From assembly GCA_964019135.1 (NCBI GenBank), contig OZ025252.1, positions 3,860,823 through 3,924,822 of the forward strand: 64,000 bases of DNA, written 5' to 3'. A program made the translations under genes and the position numbers. Positions 37,926-51,100 of the stretch are shown piece after piece; the first letter of the stretch is position 1, and each line of letters opens with the position of its first letter. The notes beneath the pieces are model-generated. The model saw only the letters and a list, made by a program, of their open reading frames with translations, was not told the origin of the DNA and made no database searches. Origin of the DNA: Arenicola marina (lineage: Eukaryota > Annelida > Polychaeta > Arenicolidae).

Positions 37926-38922
37926 GGCACCTTAAATAAATATAGATATATATAGTATAGTTAAATTGAGATAAACAATATATATAATTCTACATATAAC
38001 TATATATAATCCATGCATTTCAGTCCACAAAGTATGAATCATATGCAATATCATATATAAAAAAGAAATATATCATACATATATATGTCTGCACGGGAGA
38101 TATAGCTTAAATTATTCAAATCTGTAATTACAATAAACATGGAAATATTTTATAAATGAAACCAGTTATACAGATACTCTATTTTTTATATATATATCTA
38201 CTGTCTTTTAATAATAAAATGACAGAAATATATATTTATCACTGATATATGATAAGCTTATATTTATTATTACAAATCAGTATTTTATTACCATATACAA
38301 TATTTCATGTACCGGGTAGTTCACATAGTATTTCAAAAGGCTGTTTTGCACAGTAAAGAAGTCTAATTTATTTTAATTATATCAATTAAGCTTATAACAT
38401 AAAGTATATCAATTAATTTATCGCTTGATTTATTATTAATCCATTAATAAGTCAGGATAAATTATTTGAGATATTTGTATAGAGACCACGATTGAAATGT
38501 TAGCGACATTATAAATTCCTTCTTCATCGTCGTTTGGCGGTAGATAATAATGTACATACGGCAATGCGACATGCCGTTAAATGCAGGATAATAGGCACCG
38601 GTATCACAGCAGATACTCTGACGGCACGCGTCGACCGCTCCAAGTTCTGGCGCTTGACAGCCCTGTAGTTGATAGCTATCTGATTGTCAAGAGAGTTCTC
38701 TATGCTCTAGACTATGTTTTAATCTATCGCAACAAACATGCGACTGATAACTCTGACTGACTCGTAGCAAAGGTCGAATTTCACCCGTGAAGTCCTTGAA
38801 CCTTGCCTCTCACCAGTAGGCCCATATGCATTGGTGCCTCCTCGCCTGTGATAAGGCCCAAGGCGAACGAGAGATGCGAGTCGTCTGCATTTATGATGTG
38901 TTCGTGCCGCTCGCTATCGGGT
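37926..38922. other. AT-rich region upstream of the esterase
   Basis: Very AT-rich with many tatata motifs and no convincing exon. A promoter or a leader exon of the esterase could lie here, but I cannot point to either. Confidence 0.4.
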
Positions 38923-38996
38923 GGCTCCGTGGCTTAGTTGGTTAAAGCGCCTGTCTAGTAAACAGGAGATCTCGAGTTCGAATCTCGACGGGGCCT
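38923..38996 (+). tRNA. tRNA-Thr (anticodon AGT)
   Basis: The acceptor arms GGCTCCG and CGGGGCC pair over 7 bp (one G-U). The A box is TGGCTTAGTTGG. The anticodon stem CCTGT/ACAGG encloses CTAGTAA, giving anticodon AGT. The T arm GAG-TTCGAAT-CTC contains the B box. A run of T follows at once as the Pol III terminator. No intron. Unlike the SINE heads in this window, all stems are intact. Confidence 0.95.
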
Positions 38997-40676
38997 TTTT
39001 GTTTTGCATCGCAATTTTTAAAGAGTGTTGCAAGCCTTAGCAAAATTCCCATTAACTGTTCGTGTCACTTGTGTCAAAATATTCCTTTGGGTTAAAATAT
39101 GGTTAGATATAATGGCGATAAATGCATGACGTTAGCAAACGTGCAGTTTAGAAATGATGTCAGTCGCCAGACGGCGGCACCGTTCAGCTCGGTAGTACCA
39201 CTCGCCAGGTGGCGGGTTAAGCTCGGAAATGATCACTAGGCGGCGCCACTTCTTTTTTGCGACGTTAGCAGTTAGGGCGTTCGCGGCCCGGGCGGGGGAG
39301 GGGGTGTTGGGGTATGGCGGTGTGGGAAGGGTCACTACCTATAGATAAGTATATATGCATATGTACGTGCCGCCCAAATGACCCCTTTTTTCGTTTTTTG
39401 CTCTCAATCCCCGGAGTAGAAATCTTCAATTTCTATTTATGTGCCTATCTGAGACAGATTATGTTTCTTCTAAATTGCAGCTCTTGACCATTAGATCTAG
39501 AAATTGTTTAAAATAAATGCTCTTGACCATATATCCAATTTATATCGAGCGTTCAAATAATTAACCTCCATATACTTTGCCATGGCAGTCAGTGTCTATA
39601 TTTAATGCCTTTCCGTTTTAACCGAAAATTTCCCCTCATGACTACAGAATCTCTCACTTTTCTCTCGCTCTCCATATGCCCTCTATATGGTATGGGCGGC
39701 ACACCACCACTGGAGTCATGCACGAAGGTTCATGATGTATGCAGATGAATCGATACTTGTGCTGAATTCATAATATCTGGAATAACAGTTTAACCTGCGA
39801 TGTTTTATGGGTCACATGGGATAATGGCCAATATTTCTGATTGTGCCCCCGAGTAAAATTAACGGGCATTTTATTTTTATGACGTAACACGCATATTTGG
39901 ATTAATATCTTGAAAGTCCCAGTGGACCGATATAGGCCCTAAACTTTAATAATGACAGACAAAACACCATCTTGATAAGAAACACTGAGATTTGTGCATG
40001 TATGGTTATTACTCAAACTATAAAACAAACCATGCAGACTCGCTCGAGTAAGCTAACTAAGTGTCACGATATAATCGATAACCAAGGAGAACTCAAATTT
40101 TGATGTAGGAGGAGCTGTAAATCGAATAGTTGTTTCACTAGAGCTTTCGTATTACGCGCGGTGCAATTGATACATCAATCGATTTGCTGGTTCCTAGCAT
40201 GGAAACTGGACCTCGTAAATCGTGAGCAGAACTAAAGCTTTGTTAAAAAAAATTAAGTTAACAAACAGCAGTCACACATTCGCCAAATTAAAGACGACGC
40301 GGTAAGTCTCTGGTTTTATTTTACCCGATGCACTATTTAACAAGTGCTTCATTGTCTACCTGCGTATAACTATTCATAGAGTAAATGTTCAGTTTAAAAA
40401 AACTGTCGCTTAAGTTGCGACGAATTGCGGGACTCGCTAAAAGCCCAGCCGGTGTCCCATCAGCCTGGCTCGCTCAGCAAGTACTTGTATGAGTTTGAGC
40501 GGGGGTACCAGCTTAGTGTCCCATGCGTAGATGGATACCCGGAGATGCCGCCCTGTATATATCATAATGGCACCGTACGAACACCTGGAGCGGAGAGGGT
40601 ATCAATATAATGTATTTGATTCAAGGGGGCATCTCCGCAGCATCTCCGCATGTGACACCGGTCCAGTGTCTGGGTA

Positions 40677-41049
40677 TTAAAGCAATATGCTTACATGCGC
40701 AATCTTAGATTTTTGTACATTTTAGAATCAGGACTAAAAGTATCTCAAAATTTATGATGCACATGTTTTATATCTCTTTCAGTCTGTAAAACAAACATTT
40801 CAACAGAAAACTGCGCGGTTTATTTATATCGCGCACGGACGTGATAGCGAGCCCCGGTCGACATCACACACAAAATGGCGAACTGCGAACAGGCGCGCAG
40901 CGATATAAAGCCGGCCACCAACTTCTGCTCCGTTGGCCAAATTGCTTCTCTCCGGATAGCCCGCAGGATTTAAATTCAAGCCAGAATGTACTTATTTGAC
41001 ACGGAGAAGAGGTTGGTAATAAAAAAAATTACGGAAAATATAGCTTTAA
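40677..41049. mobile_element. TTAA-flanked MITE, copy 1
   Basis: Bounded by TTAA on both sides, with inner terminal inverted repeats agcaatat / atat(a)gct. It is non-coding and about 373 bp, sharing most of its sequence with 61214-61594, including tataaagccggccaccaact and cttctctccggatagcccgc. TTAA target use suggests piggyBac-like mobilisation, inferred from ends only. Confidence 0.8.
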
Positions 41050-42396
41050 CACTCGACTGACCAGTCAAATACTAGACTCGGTCCGCCGGCCGAGCGTTAA
41101 TGTCGCACTGTCATAGACATATTTTATGTTAAATGGAAAAAACCTGCAACGACTTCTTGTATTCGAGGACCGGGAACAGCAACATTTTCCCGCAAACCAG
41201 TTGGCAAAACCATACTTTTAACAGCGATAGACATCCCATAACTATTTCCACATTAAATAGACCTCATCAGGTGGTATGTATGTGGTGGGATAGCTTCTTA
41301 GAGCAGGCGATGGTACAGTAACCGTATACCGGTATATACAAAAGAACAACAACTCATGCTCGTTCCAGCTTCAAAATTTGAGGTACCTTTTATTTTTGTT
41401 TGCAGCATATACTTACATAACATGGGTAAATATGAACAGGGTACAGGGTGCAGATCCTGCCATGTGACTCCGGCCTGGTCGATCGGGCGCTGGCTAATTA
41501 CAAAAATAACATCCGTTCTACGCCTCGGAGGAGCTGACACCAATACAGACACGCACACACAAAGGAAAGCTAAGCTACAATCGTATTTACATTTGTACAA
41601 GTCTTAATGAGAAAGATAATGAATAGACTTCGAATGCTAGAAGCAAATCGACATTCAGTGGGAGCGAATGATTCGTGGCTGTCTTAAATACCGAAAAACT
41701 TCCATTACTGCCGAAAAAGAAGGCTTTGAATTATAGTCTCTCGGTTGATCTGGTCAGTAGTTATATATATATTATATCTGCACTGTATCGGTTAAGCTGC
41801 ATATTTCGATTTCCCAAATTCAATAAGCTCGTTAGCATTTGCCATGCAATATCCAGTGGAATGAAGCCACTAAAGCAGTGTCTGTGCTGAGCCGGTTATA
41901 CACCAGGACTAATCGCCCAGGTCTCCGTTGTGGGAAACGCGTTTAACATTATACCTCCTCGTTAACCAGACACGCTTGCCAACTTCACGTGTTCACGTAG
42001 AAAAAAAGTTATGTAAGACCTTATATATATAGTATGTATGTTAGAAAACACTGGCTTCTGTTTAACGTTGCAGACATGATTAAATCTGCCGTATAACTAT
42101 AGCAGCCGTTGTATTGCCTAAATAGTTGCTAAAACTCAATACAATGATAGGTGATACCGATACGCGGTGTTGTGAAAGTCTAGCAGGACCAAGAAACTTC
42201 ACTACAAACGAACAAGCATTGAACACAAGGTGGGTAGCCCCAAAGAAGTCAACCAGACACTTCTCGGCCAATTTAACCTCGCATGAATCTATACCACAGG
42301 CTGCTATGTTTGTGGATGGCGTACATTCGTGCGAGCGACCGATGCTCGGTAATTATCTATATAATCGGTAAACAGTTTCCTTGCACACGTGCATAC

Positions 42397-42446
42397 TGGC
42401 TGGTTCCCTGCGCTTGATGTGCTGCCACGGACCAGGGAACCAGCCA
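42397..42446. repeat. Perfect 14-bp inverted repeat (hairpin)
   Basis: tggctggttccctg at 42397-42410 and cagggaaccagcca at 42433-42446 are exact reverse complements with a 22-nt loop. No gene is adjacent. Confidence 0.75.
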
Positions 42447-42964
42447 AGGAAGTCAACTGGGACCAGGCCAGAGTCTTTTCTCTCTCATTTTTTTTCACAT
42501 ACTATCCAGCGTGTTGTGTTGTTTTTATACATACGTATATAAATACGGGATGGTAATTGATATAAAAGTTTTATACAAAGAAATGTACATACGTGCTCTG
42601 TACAGGGCAGCATAAGTTGGGGTTAGGATGGGTGGGGAGGGGTGGGGGCAGAAATGCAGGAGGCGTTTCTGCTTGTCGACTTGTAACCTGACAATGGCAG
42701 TCAGGGGACCCCGATGGAGGGCGGCAGATAGAAGGGTGATTCAAACCACAGCGGAAGTAATTCAAACCAGTCATGTATACACCGTAGCTCACCGAGAACA
42801 GTGGGTTGCCGCCTCAAGCTACCCTGGCGTCACATTACCTTATCACCTCAACAGTGGGAAGTATTCGCCGTTGAAAACGAAATATAATACTCATTAAACA
42901 CCAGAAGTATGTACAGAGAACTGAAACGAATCAGGAAATTAAGTCGAACAGCAAAGTTTAAACA

Positions 42965-43305
42965 CATTAAACAGAACGCATACCATAACGTCTGCACAGT
43001 CAACGGTCTCACGTTCCGTGTGGTTACAACGCATACCATAACGTCTGCACAGTCAACGGTCTCACGTTCCGTGTGGTTACAACGCATACCATAACGTCTG
43101 CACAGTCAACGGTCTCACGTTCCGTGTGGTTACAACGCATACCATAACGTCTGCACAGTCAACGGTCTCACGTTCCGTGTGGTTAGAACGCATACCATAA
43201 CGTCTGCACAGTCAACGGTCTCACGTTCCGTGTGGTTAGAACGCATACCATAACGTCTGCACAGTCAACGGTCTCACGTTCCGTGTGGTTAGAACGCAAA
43301 ACGCA
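42965..43305. repeat. 54-bp intergenic tandem repeat, about 6 copies
   Basis: The unit starts acgcataccataacgtctgc and contains caacggtctcacgttccgtg. Copies are near-identical (one ttacaacg/ttagaacg variant), which points to recent expansion. Confidence 0.95.
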
Positions 43306-43377
43306 TGAAAAGCGAATCAGTTGAGTGACGATATAATGTAATACATGTTACGTAATATGTTAGCTACTTAAAAGTCG

Positions 43378-43485
43378 AGATACACAAAGAAAGATGCAAT
43401 CATTGCAATCAATGCGGCGAGAGACGTATCGACACAAAGAAGGATGCAATCATTGCAATCAATGCGGCGAGAGGCGTATCGAATA
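43378..43485. repeat. Two-copy tandem repeat of about 54 bp
   Basis: acacaaagaaagatgcaatc and acacaaagaaggatgcaatc begin two adjacent copies sharing attgcaatcaatgcggcgag. Confidence 0.9.
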
Positions 43486-45168
43486 TAATAATGGTTAAGC
43501 TGAAGAAGCAGGTACACGCTTCGCTGGTGTCCCGAGGAAATGCTTCACCCCCACAACTAATTCACAGAATACAAAGGAGTGGGGAGTATCCACAGCATAG
43601 TGAAGGGCAGAGCTCGCGTAGTCATGACGACCATATTGTGCCCACGTGGCTTTGATTGAATGAGAGACCAAACCACGCTACATACATCCGGGTACCTTGT
43701 AAGCATTGGGTATCGTACATCTGACAACTCAAAGCAAAAACCTTCGGCTGAGCGCTTACTGCTGATTGGCCAACGGGATCACGTGGTACTGTAACCGTGG
43801 TAACCACGCACAAGGCTATGCATTTTCCCACAATGGTCACACCCCGATATCATTCACATAAATCATCAATGTTATGCGGTCGACGATGAATTACTCTACT
43901 TTGAATTTCTATTACACAATTTGTTTACCTATATTATATACATTTGTTGATTAGATGATACAAAAAGTAACACAAACAATACAAAGGGTACGCATCTCTA
44001 GCAGACCTCCCTACACAAAGAGTTGGCGTATGACACAAGATTCAGACAGCCTGCCATACCGGTCGGTCTGGGTTTTGTTTTTCTAGAACGAAATCTACAG
44101 AGGGCAGTATGTGTCTTCAAATGATTGCAGATTCCAGCAAGTCACGCGTCGTGCAGGTCATGCGGAAGCCACGGTCGTCAAGGTCAGAGCGTCGCCATGG
44201 CGACAGACGCACGGCACCTGACACTTGTACATTTCACCACAAACACAGAACCATCGACTGAGTGTTTTAAACACCGATTAAACCGACTCGTAATGCAAAC
44301 AGGAAACCTTCCTTCGCGTGTATTATGCTGGGTACCACAATACAAACGAATCAAACCTGCACTGTAGGAAGATATAGGCGTCACGTGACCAGGATACGAC
44401 GCCCACTGGACAGCGAACGTCCCGGTCGTCATGGTTGGGTAGCATAACGACCAGAGGAATGACGTCACATGCTTCACAACAACACATGTGCTCCTCATGC
44501 ACACTACTCGCTAACACTGTGCCGTACCGGGTGAACGGCTCACCCCTGATTGCAGGATCACCCCTTCACATAGACAGTCTCTCTGGCTACACTCCACAAG
44601 ACTAGCTGTACTCAATGATAGGGGACTTGGCGTACGGCAGTTGCTTGCCTGGATATACATAACAGCGAATCTGGGTTAACGTCCGGTCTTTAGGACGCCA
44701 CCCCTATCCTCCGACCTGTCGCGCACAGTCTCAGGACCTCTTCCTACGTCACCAGTGTCACCCACGGGGTCTACAGACACGTGCAAGTGGACGCCCAACG
44801 CAACGACGCCTGACGAGTTACAGCGACACCAGGGGACGTCACGTGACACACCCCTACCGGCCTACTTCCTGGCGCCACATTCACCACAGGATAACCGCAC
44901 GAGGACTTCCAATGCCCCGCCCCCCCCCGCCCGTGACACGGATTCACACAACGCGTTCGCCTCACTATCACCAAAAATGATCATTATTATGATTACCGAC
45001 ACGTACTAATCCACAGATCTTATTACGACCATTAGCATTAATTATTATTACTACTACCATCGGGCATATGGGACAATACTATTAATAATGATACTACCGA
45101 TAACTGTAACCCAGACCGTGATTGGATAAAGATTTAACCTAGAGGGCGCTTCAGGCGTCGACCTCGTG

Positions 45169-48100
45169 TCATACGAACACCTTGGAGAGAGCGTCGGCGC
45201 CGGCGCTGGCGATGTAGGGCTTGGAGGGGTGGAAGGCCACGTCGTGAATCGACTCGTCGAACTTCTTCCGGTGTGACGTGATCTCCTGTACGCACGTCTT
45301 GCTGTCCAGGTTCCACAGCCGGATCGAGCAGTCGTGGCCTGCAGGGGGGAGAGAAAAATTAAATGCTGAGTGTTGAGGCCACGTTTTCGTACACAATGCT
45401 AAACTAGAAAAGCGAATGTCGGTGGTGTTTTAGGCCACTTTTGTGTACACAATGCTAAACTAGAAAAGCGAATGTCGGTGGTGTTTTAGGCCACTTTTGT
45501 GTACAAATATCTAATCTAGAAAATGCAATGTTGGCTTTTTAGGCTACATTTTGTGCAAATGAAAGCTAAACTGAGCCAAGAAGCCTCCCGGGACAATGAC
45601 ATGGGGTTGGGTAGAAGCCTCCCGGGACAATGACATGGCGTTGGGTAGAAGCCTCCCGGGACAATGACATGGGGTTGGGTAGAAGCCTCCCGGGACAATG
45701 ACATGGGGTTCGGTAGAAGCCTTCCGGGACAATGACATGGAGTTGGGTAGAAGCCGCCCGGGACAATGACATGGGGTTGGGTAGAAGCCTCCCGGGACAA
45801 TGACATGGGGTTGGGTAGAAGCCTCCCGGGACAATGACATGGGGTTGGGTAGAAGCCTCCCGGGACAATGACATGGGGTTGGGTAGAAGCCTCCCGGGAC
45901 AATGACATGGGGTTGGGTAGAAGCCTCCCGGGACAATGACATGGGGTTGGGTAGAAGCCTCCCGGCACAATGACATGGGGTTGGGTAGAAGCCTCCCGGG
46001 ACAATGACATTGGGTTGGGTAGAAGCCTCCCGGGACAATGACATGGGGTTGGGTAGAAGCCTCCCGGGACAATGACATGGGGTTGGGTAGAATTCGACGG
46101 TTAGGTTGGCCAGCCACACACACTCACTTCCTGATAAGAGATACAATCCATTGGGGTCTACGGCTAGGCTGGTCACGGCGTCTAAATGGGCCACCATGGA
46201 GTGGATCAGCTTGCCTGAAGCACAGAGATAATAACAAATCTTTAATTCAAGTAATTAATGTATATCGGACATTAGCAGAGATACAATTTAAAACATTACA
46301 GAAGCTTAAAGTAAAACATTTTCAATCTATAATAAAATACAAAAATCATATATTTAGGTTCTTTTAAGTCGGCCCTGAAACAAATATGCAATGTGCAAAA
46401 AATAAAGAGGCCTTATAACTTGTGCCTTATAACTGCAAAAATATAGTTGCGAATGCACGAGTGGTACCTCACAATATCAGCCCCAGTGTGGAGACACGAG
46501 TTGTACCTCACAATATCAGCCCCAGTGTGAAGACACGAGTTGTACCTCACAATATCAGCCCCAGTGTGAAGACACGAGTTGTACCTCACAATATCAGCCC
46601 CAGTGTGGAGACACGAGTTGTACCTCACAATATCAGCCCCAGTGTGGAGACACGAGTTGTACCTCACAATATCAGCCCCAGTTTGGAGACACGAGTTGTA
46701 CCTCTCAATATCAGCCCCAGTGTGGAGACACGAGTTGTACCTCACAATATCAGCCCCAGTGTGGAGACACGAGTAGTACCTCACAATATCAGCCCCAGTG
46801 TGGAGACACGAGTTGTACCTCACAATATCAGCCCCAGTGTGAAGACACGAGTTGTACCTCACAATATCAGACACGAATTGTACCTCACAATATCAGCCCC
46901 AGTGTGAAGACACGAGTTGTACCTCACAATATCAGCCCCAGTGTGAAGACACGAGTTGTACCTCACAATATCAGCCCCAGTGTGAAGACACGAGTTGTAC
47001 CCCACAATATCAGCCCCAGTGTGAAGACACGAGTTGTACCTCACAATATCAGACACGAATTGTACCTCACAATATCAGCCCCAGTGTGGAGACACGAGTT
47101 GTACCCCACAATATCAGCCCCAGTGTGAAGACACGAGTTGTACCTCACAATATCAGACACGAATTGTACCTCACAATATCAGCCCCAGTGTGAAGACACG
47201 AGTTGCACCTCACAATATCAGCCCCAGTGTGGAGAAACGAGTTGTACCTCACAATATCAGCCCCAGTGTGGAGACACGAGTTGTACCTCACAATATCAGC
47301 CCCAGTGTGGAGACACGAGTTGTACCTCACAATATCAGACACGAGTTGTACCTCACAATATCAGCCCCAGTGTGGAGACACGAGTTGTACCTCACAATAT
47401 CAGCCCCAGTGTGGAGACGCGGCGGTGTTTACCTGTGTTGTTGTCGAAGAACCTGATGTGTCGGTCCTCGTGGGCGGTGATGGTGACCGGCAGGGTCGGG
47501 TGGCTGATGACGCGGTTGATCTGGCCCGCCACTCCAGCTTCTGCGCCCCACACAACAACAACAACAGAGCGTCAGCATAGGTGTAAGGAGAGCAAGGGGA
47601 AGGCCAGGGGGGGGGGGGGGGGGCAGGGGGAGGGAAGGATGGCGGGGAGAGGGAACGAACGGGAGGGATCGGCACAGAGCGGACACCTGTATCTCACGCC
47701 AAAACAGTCCAGATACTGGACAGTTTTCTGGGTTAATATGATGAAATATAGTTACTAAAAGTAAACAAAAAATATTTCTGATTCTTCCAAGTCAGTACTC
47801 CGCTGATGTTACTACAGTATTACTGAACACTGACTTATAAATACATATATCTAGTTCGACTTTTCCCGCCAAACGACTGGTTTGGCTCCGAGCACCAAGC
47901 CTGGAGCCCATCGCCGCCGACTGACCTGCTTCAAGCTTGCTCTCCAGCATCAGGACCTTCTTGGCGGTCTCGATGTCGTAGATGTAGGTGTTGGAGGAGG
48001 TGTAGCTTGCCACCATCTGGCTCGGCTCGCACCGCACGAAATCCACCGACGTGGGCACGCCGTCATCTGCACAACAGTTAGTCAGTCTATCAATTAATCA

Positions 48101-51100
48101 ATATAGGAATCAATCATTAATAAATTAATCAATTATTGATAAATTAATCAATTATTGAATGAATCAACAAGTAGTTAATTAATAAATCAATTATTGAATG
48201 AATAAATCAATTATTGAATGGATAAATTGTTGAATGAAGAAAACATTTAACAAATGAATGAATGAATCAGGCAATTAAGTAATACACCAGCTAATTAATT
48301 TATAAATCAATTAATGAAGCAATCAATCATCAGCTTCGGGAAAATGAAATGCCTGATGATGAATACTCCCGTGGTATGGTGCAGAGGATGGGGGCGAGGG
48401 GGCAGAGGACCCAGAATACTTGCCTTCGTCGATCCTGAAGGTGTTGAGGAGCGGCGACCGGCTGCCGGGACTCCACAGCCGGATGGTGCCGTCACAGGAG
48501 CAGGACAGCAGCTGCATCTTGGAGCTGTGGATGGAAAGCCCCCAGACCGCGTCCGTGTGGGCGACCAGCGTGTCCTGGAGAACGCTGGCATCTGCACAGT
48601 CAGAGCCAAGACGTCAGTCAACAGTCACTACAGCCGTGCGGCGTAGCTATTAACACGGATCACTGATTTGTATGGAAGGGATTCAAGAGTTGCTTTACCA
48701 CCGGGATAGGACAATATCTCGATACCGATTAAAACAGCGTGTCCTGGAGAACGCTGGCACCTACGCAGAGACAGAGCCAGTCACGTTACGGGGTATCTAT
48801 TAACACGGATCACTTATATATGGGGACTGTGTGATGAAATAGTCTGTCTCGTTGAAGTTGTTTGTATTATCTATGTACCCCATGTTACATAGATAATACA
48901 AACTGTGGCCACAAAGTAGAACAAACAGTTGCTTATTATCATGGATCACTGATTTTTATGTAAGGGATTCAGGAGTTGCTTTACCACCGGGACAGGACGG
49001 GATCTCGGTAGGGATTAAACCAGGGTGTCCTGGAGCGTCGATACCCCGAGAGAACACAGCCAGCGCTGCTTACATGGATCACTGATTGGTATAGAGGGGT
49101 ATAGAGGGGGCACGACCATTACCACCAGTACAGGCCTAGCTCTAGATACCGATTAAAATTGAATGAACAGGAAAGCTGGATGTTTAAGTCACTTGCTGTG
49201 AATATGAAGGCTAAACTCGACTAAGAAACCTCCTATGTTAGGTATGTTCCAGAGATCTAGGCCAGGGGCACTCACCGAACGAGTCGTAGGGGTCTAGGGT
49301 GGAGTTGGGTATGTTCCAGAGATCTAGGCCAGGGGCACTCACCGAACGAGTCGTAGGGGTCTATGTTGGAGTTGGGTATGTTCCAGAGATCTAGGCCAAG
49401 GGCACTCACCGAACGAGTCGTAGGGGTCTATGTTGGAGTTGGGTATGTTCCAGAGATCTAGGCCAAGGGCACTCACTGAACGAGTCTATGTTGGAGTTGG
49501 GTATGTTCCAGAGATCTAGGCCAAGGGCACTCACTGAACGAGTCATAGGGGTCTATGTTGGAGTTGGGTATGTTCCAGAGATCTAGGCCAAGGGCACTCA
49601 CTGGACGAGTCGTAGGGGTCTATGTTGGAGTTGGGTATGTTCCAGAGATCTAGGCCAAGGGCACTCACTGGACGAGTCGTAGGGGTCTGTGTTGGAGCTA
49701 GGTATGTTCCAGAGATCTAGGCCAAGGGCACTCACCGAACGAGTCCTAGGGGTCTATGTTGGAGTTGGGTATGTTCCAGAGATCTAGGCCAAGGGCACTC
49801 ACCGAACGAGTCGTAGGGGTCTATGTTGGAGTTGGGTATGTTCCAGCAGCGGATGGTGGCGTCGACGCCGCCGCTGTAGCAGGTCTCGCCCGTGGGGCTC
49901 ATGGCGAGGCAGAGCACGGGGCCGGCGTGCGCTCTGAACGTGTACACCGGCTCCACGTCCACCGAGGCGGAGGTCCTGCGAGCGTACAAAGACGAGCGTA
50001 TGACACGTCACTCATTAGAGGACAACACAGCGATGACGTCACTCATTAGATAATAATACAGCGATGATGTCACATATTAGAGAGTAACAGCGATGACGTC
50101 ATCCATTAGAGAGTAACAGCGATGACGTCACCCATTAGAGAGTAACAGCGATGACGTCATTTTTTAATAATAATAATACAGTGATGAAGTCACTCATTAG
50201 AGAATAACATGATCAGTCACTTAAGAACGGAGCGATGACGTCATTTATTTGAGAATAACAGTGATAACGACATTCATTTGAGAATAATACAGCGATGACG
50301 TCATTTATTTGAGCATAAGACAGCGATGACGTCATTTATTTGAGAATAACACAGCGATAACGACATTCATTTGAGAATAATAGCAACGACGTCATTTATT
50401 AGAGTATCACACCGCAATGACGTCATCATTAGTCCAAGACATGGTAGAATGTCTGATAGTGACGTCACCCGTCTACATATCATCGACATTATATGACAGA
50501 TATCGCAAACCAGTTTCGCATATTTAACACTGAAACGGTGATTAAAACCTACAGCGCAATCTCTTAACGGGTGTTAACAACTTACTTTTTGGCTGGCACT
50601 GTTTTCTGCAGGTTCCACAGTTTCAGAGTGTGATCTTCGGATGCTGTTATCAACACTGGTTCTACTGGGTGAAATGCTAAAGCTCGAACTCCGTCAAAAT
50701 GGCTGCAGAAAAAGAACCAGAAAAGTATCATTTCCAGTGAAGCGTGCCAGTCGATTGGTTGCGAGAAGGATATTTAACACATGAAGGTAATTTCGTCTCG
50801 ATGGGGAGGTGCAAGGGTAAAGAGGAGCCAGGTCTCGGGGGGTAACCCCCTACTCTTAGCAAAGAAATCCTATACTTACATCTGCACGAATGTGGACATT
50901 AAAAAAATGTTATAAAGCAAAATAAAATCATTTGCAGGTCATTAGGTACATTGCTTTCGAGTAGAGGTGGTGGAGTGACTATAATGACTATCCATTAGAT
51001 ACCTTCGTAAAGTGTACTTGGCATTCCAAGTTTTCCTAAATGCTTCCTTTGCAGTCGAAATCTGAAAGCGCAATAACATTCCCTTTAAAAGTCACATAGA

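Larger units (their letters stand above)
38997..45168. other. Intergenic region between tRNA-Thr and striatin
   Basis: No protein gene recognised. It contains a MITE (40677-41049), a hairpin (42397-42446), a 54-bp array (42965-43305) and a two-copy repeat (43378-43485). At 39165-39255 there are three cgccagacggcg-like short palindromes about 40 bp apart. The striatin 3' UTR should begin at 45168 and run leftward; no clear poly(A) signal was identified. Confidence 0.55.
45169..51061 (-). other. STRN: WD40 beta-propeller of striatin (eight exons)
   Basis: From KTWNAKYTLRS to the stop the protein is a run of WD40 repeats: FRAHAGPVLCLAMSPTGETC, LVAHTDAVWGLSIHSSKMQL, LLSCSCDGTIRLW, VISHPTLPVTITAHEDRHIR, MVAHLDAVTSLAVDPNG, DSKTCVQEITSHRKKF, DVAFHPSKPYIASAGADALS. 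Known partners of this propeller include STRIPAK members. The repeats match human striatin over the whole length. Confidence 0.95.

Noticed and set aside
45516-47758. Repetitive frames such as PNPMSLSREAST, YNSCLHTGADIVR and ISPSVETRVVPHN
   Set aside because: Shadows of the 34-bp and 39-bp intronic arrays.
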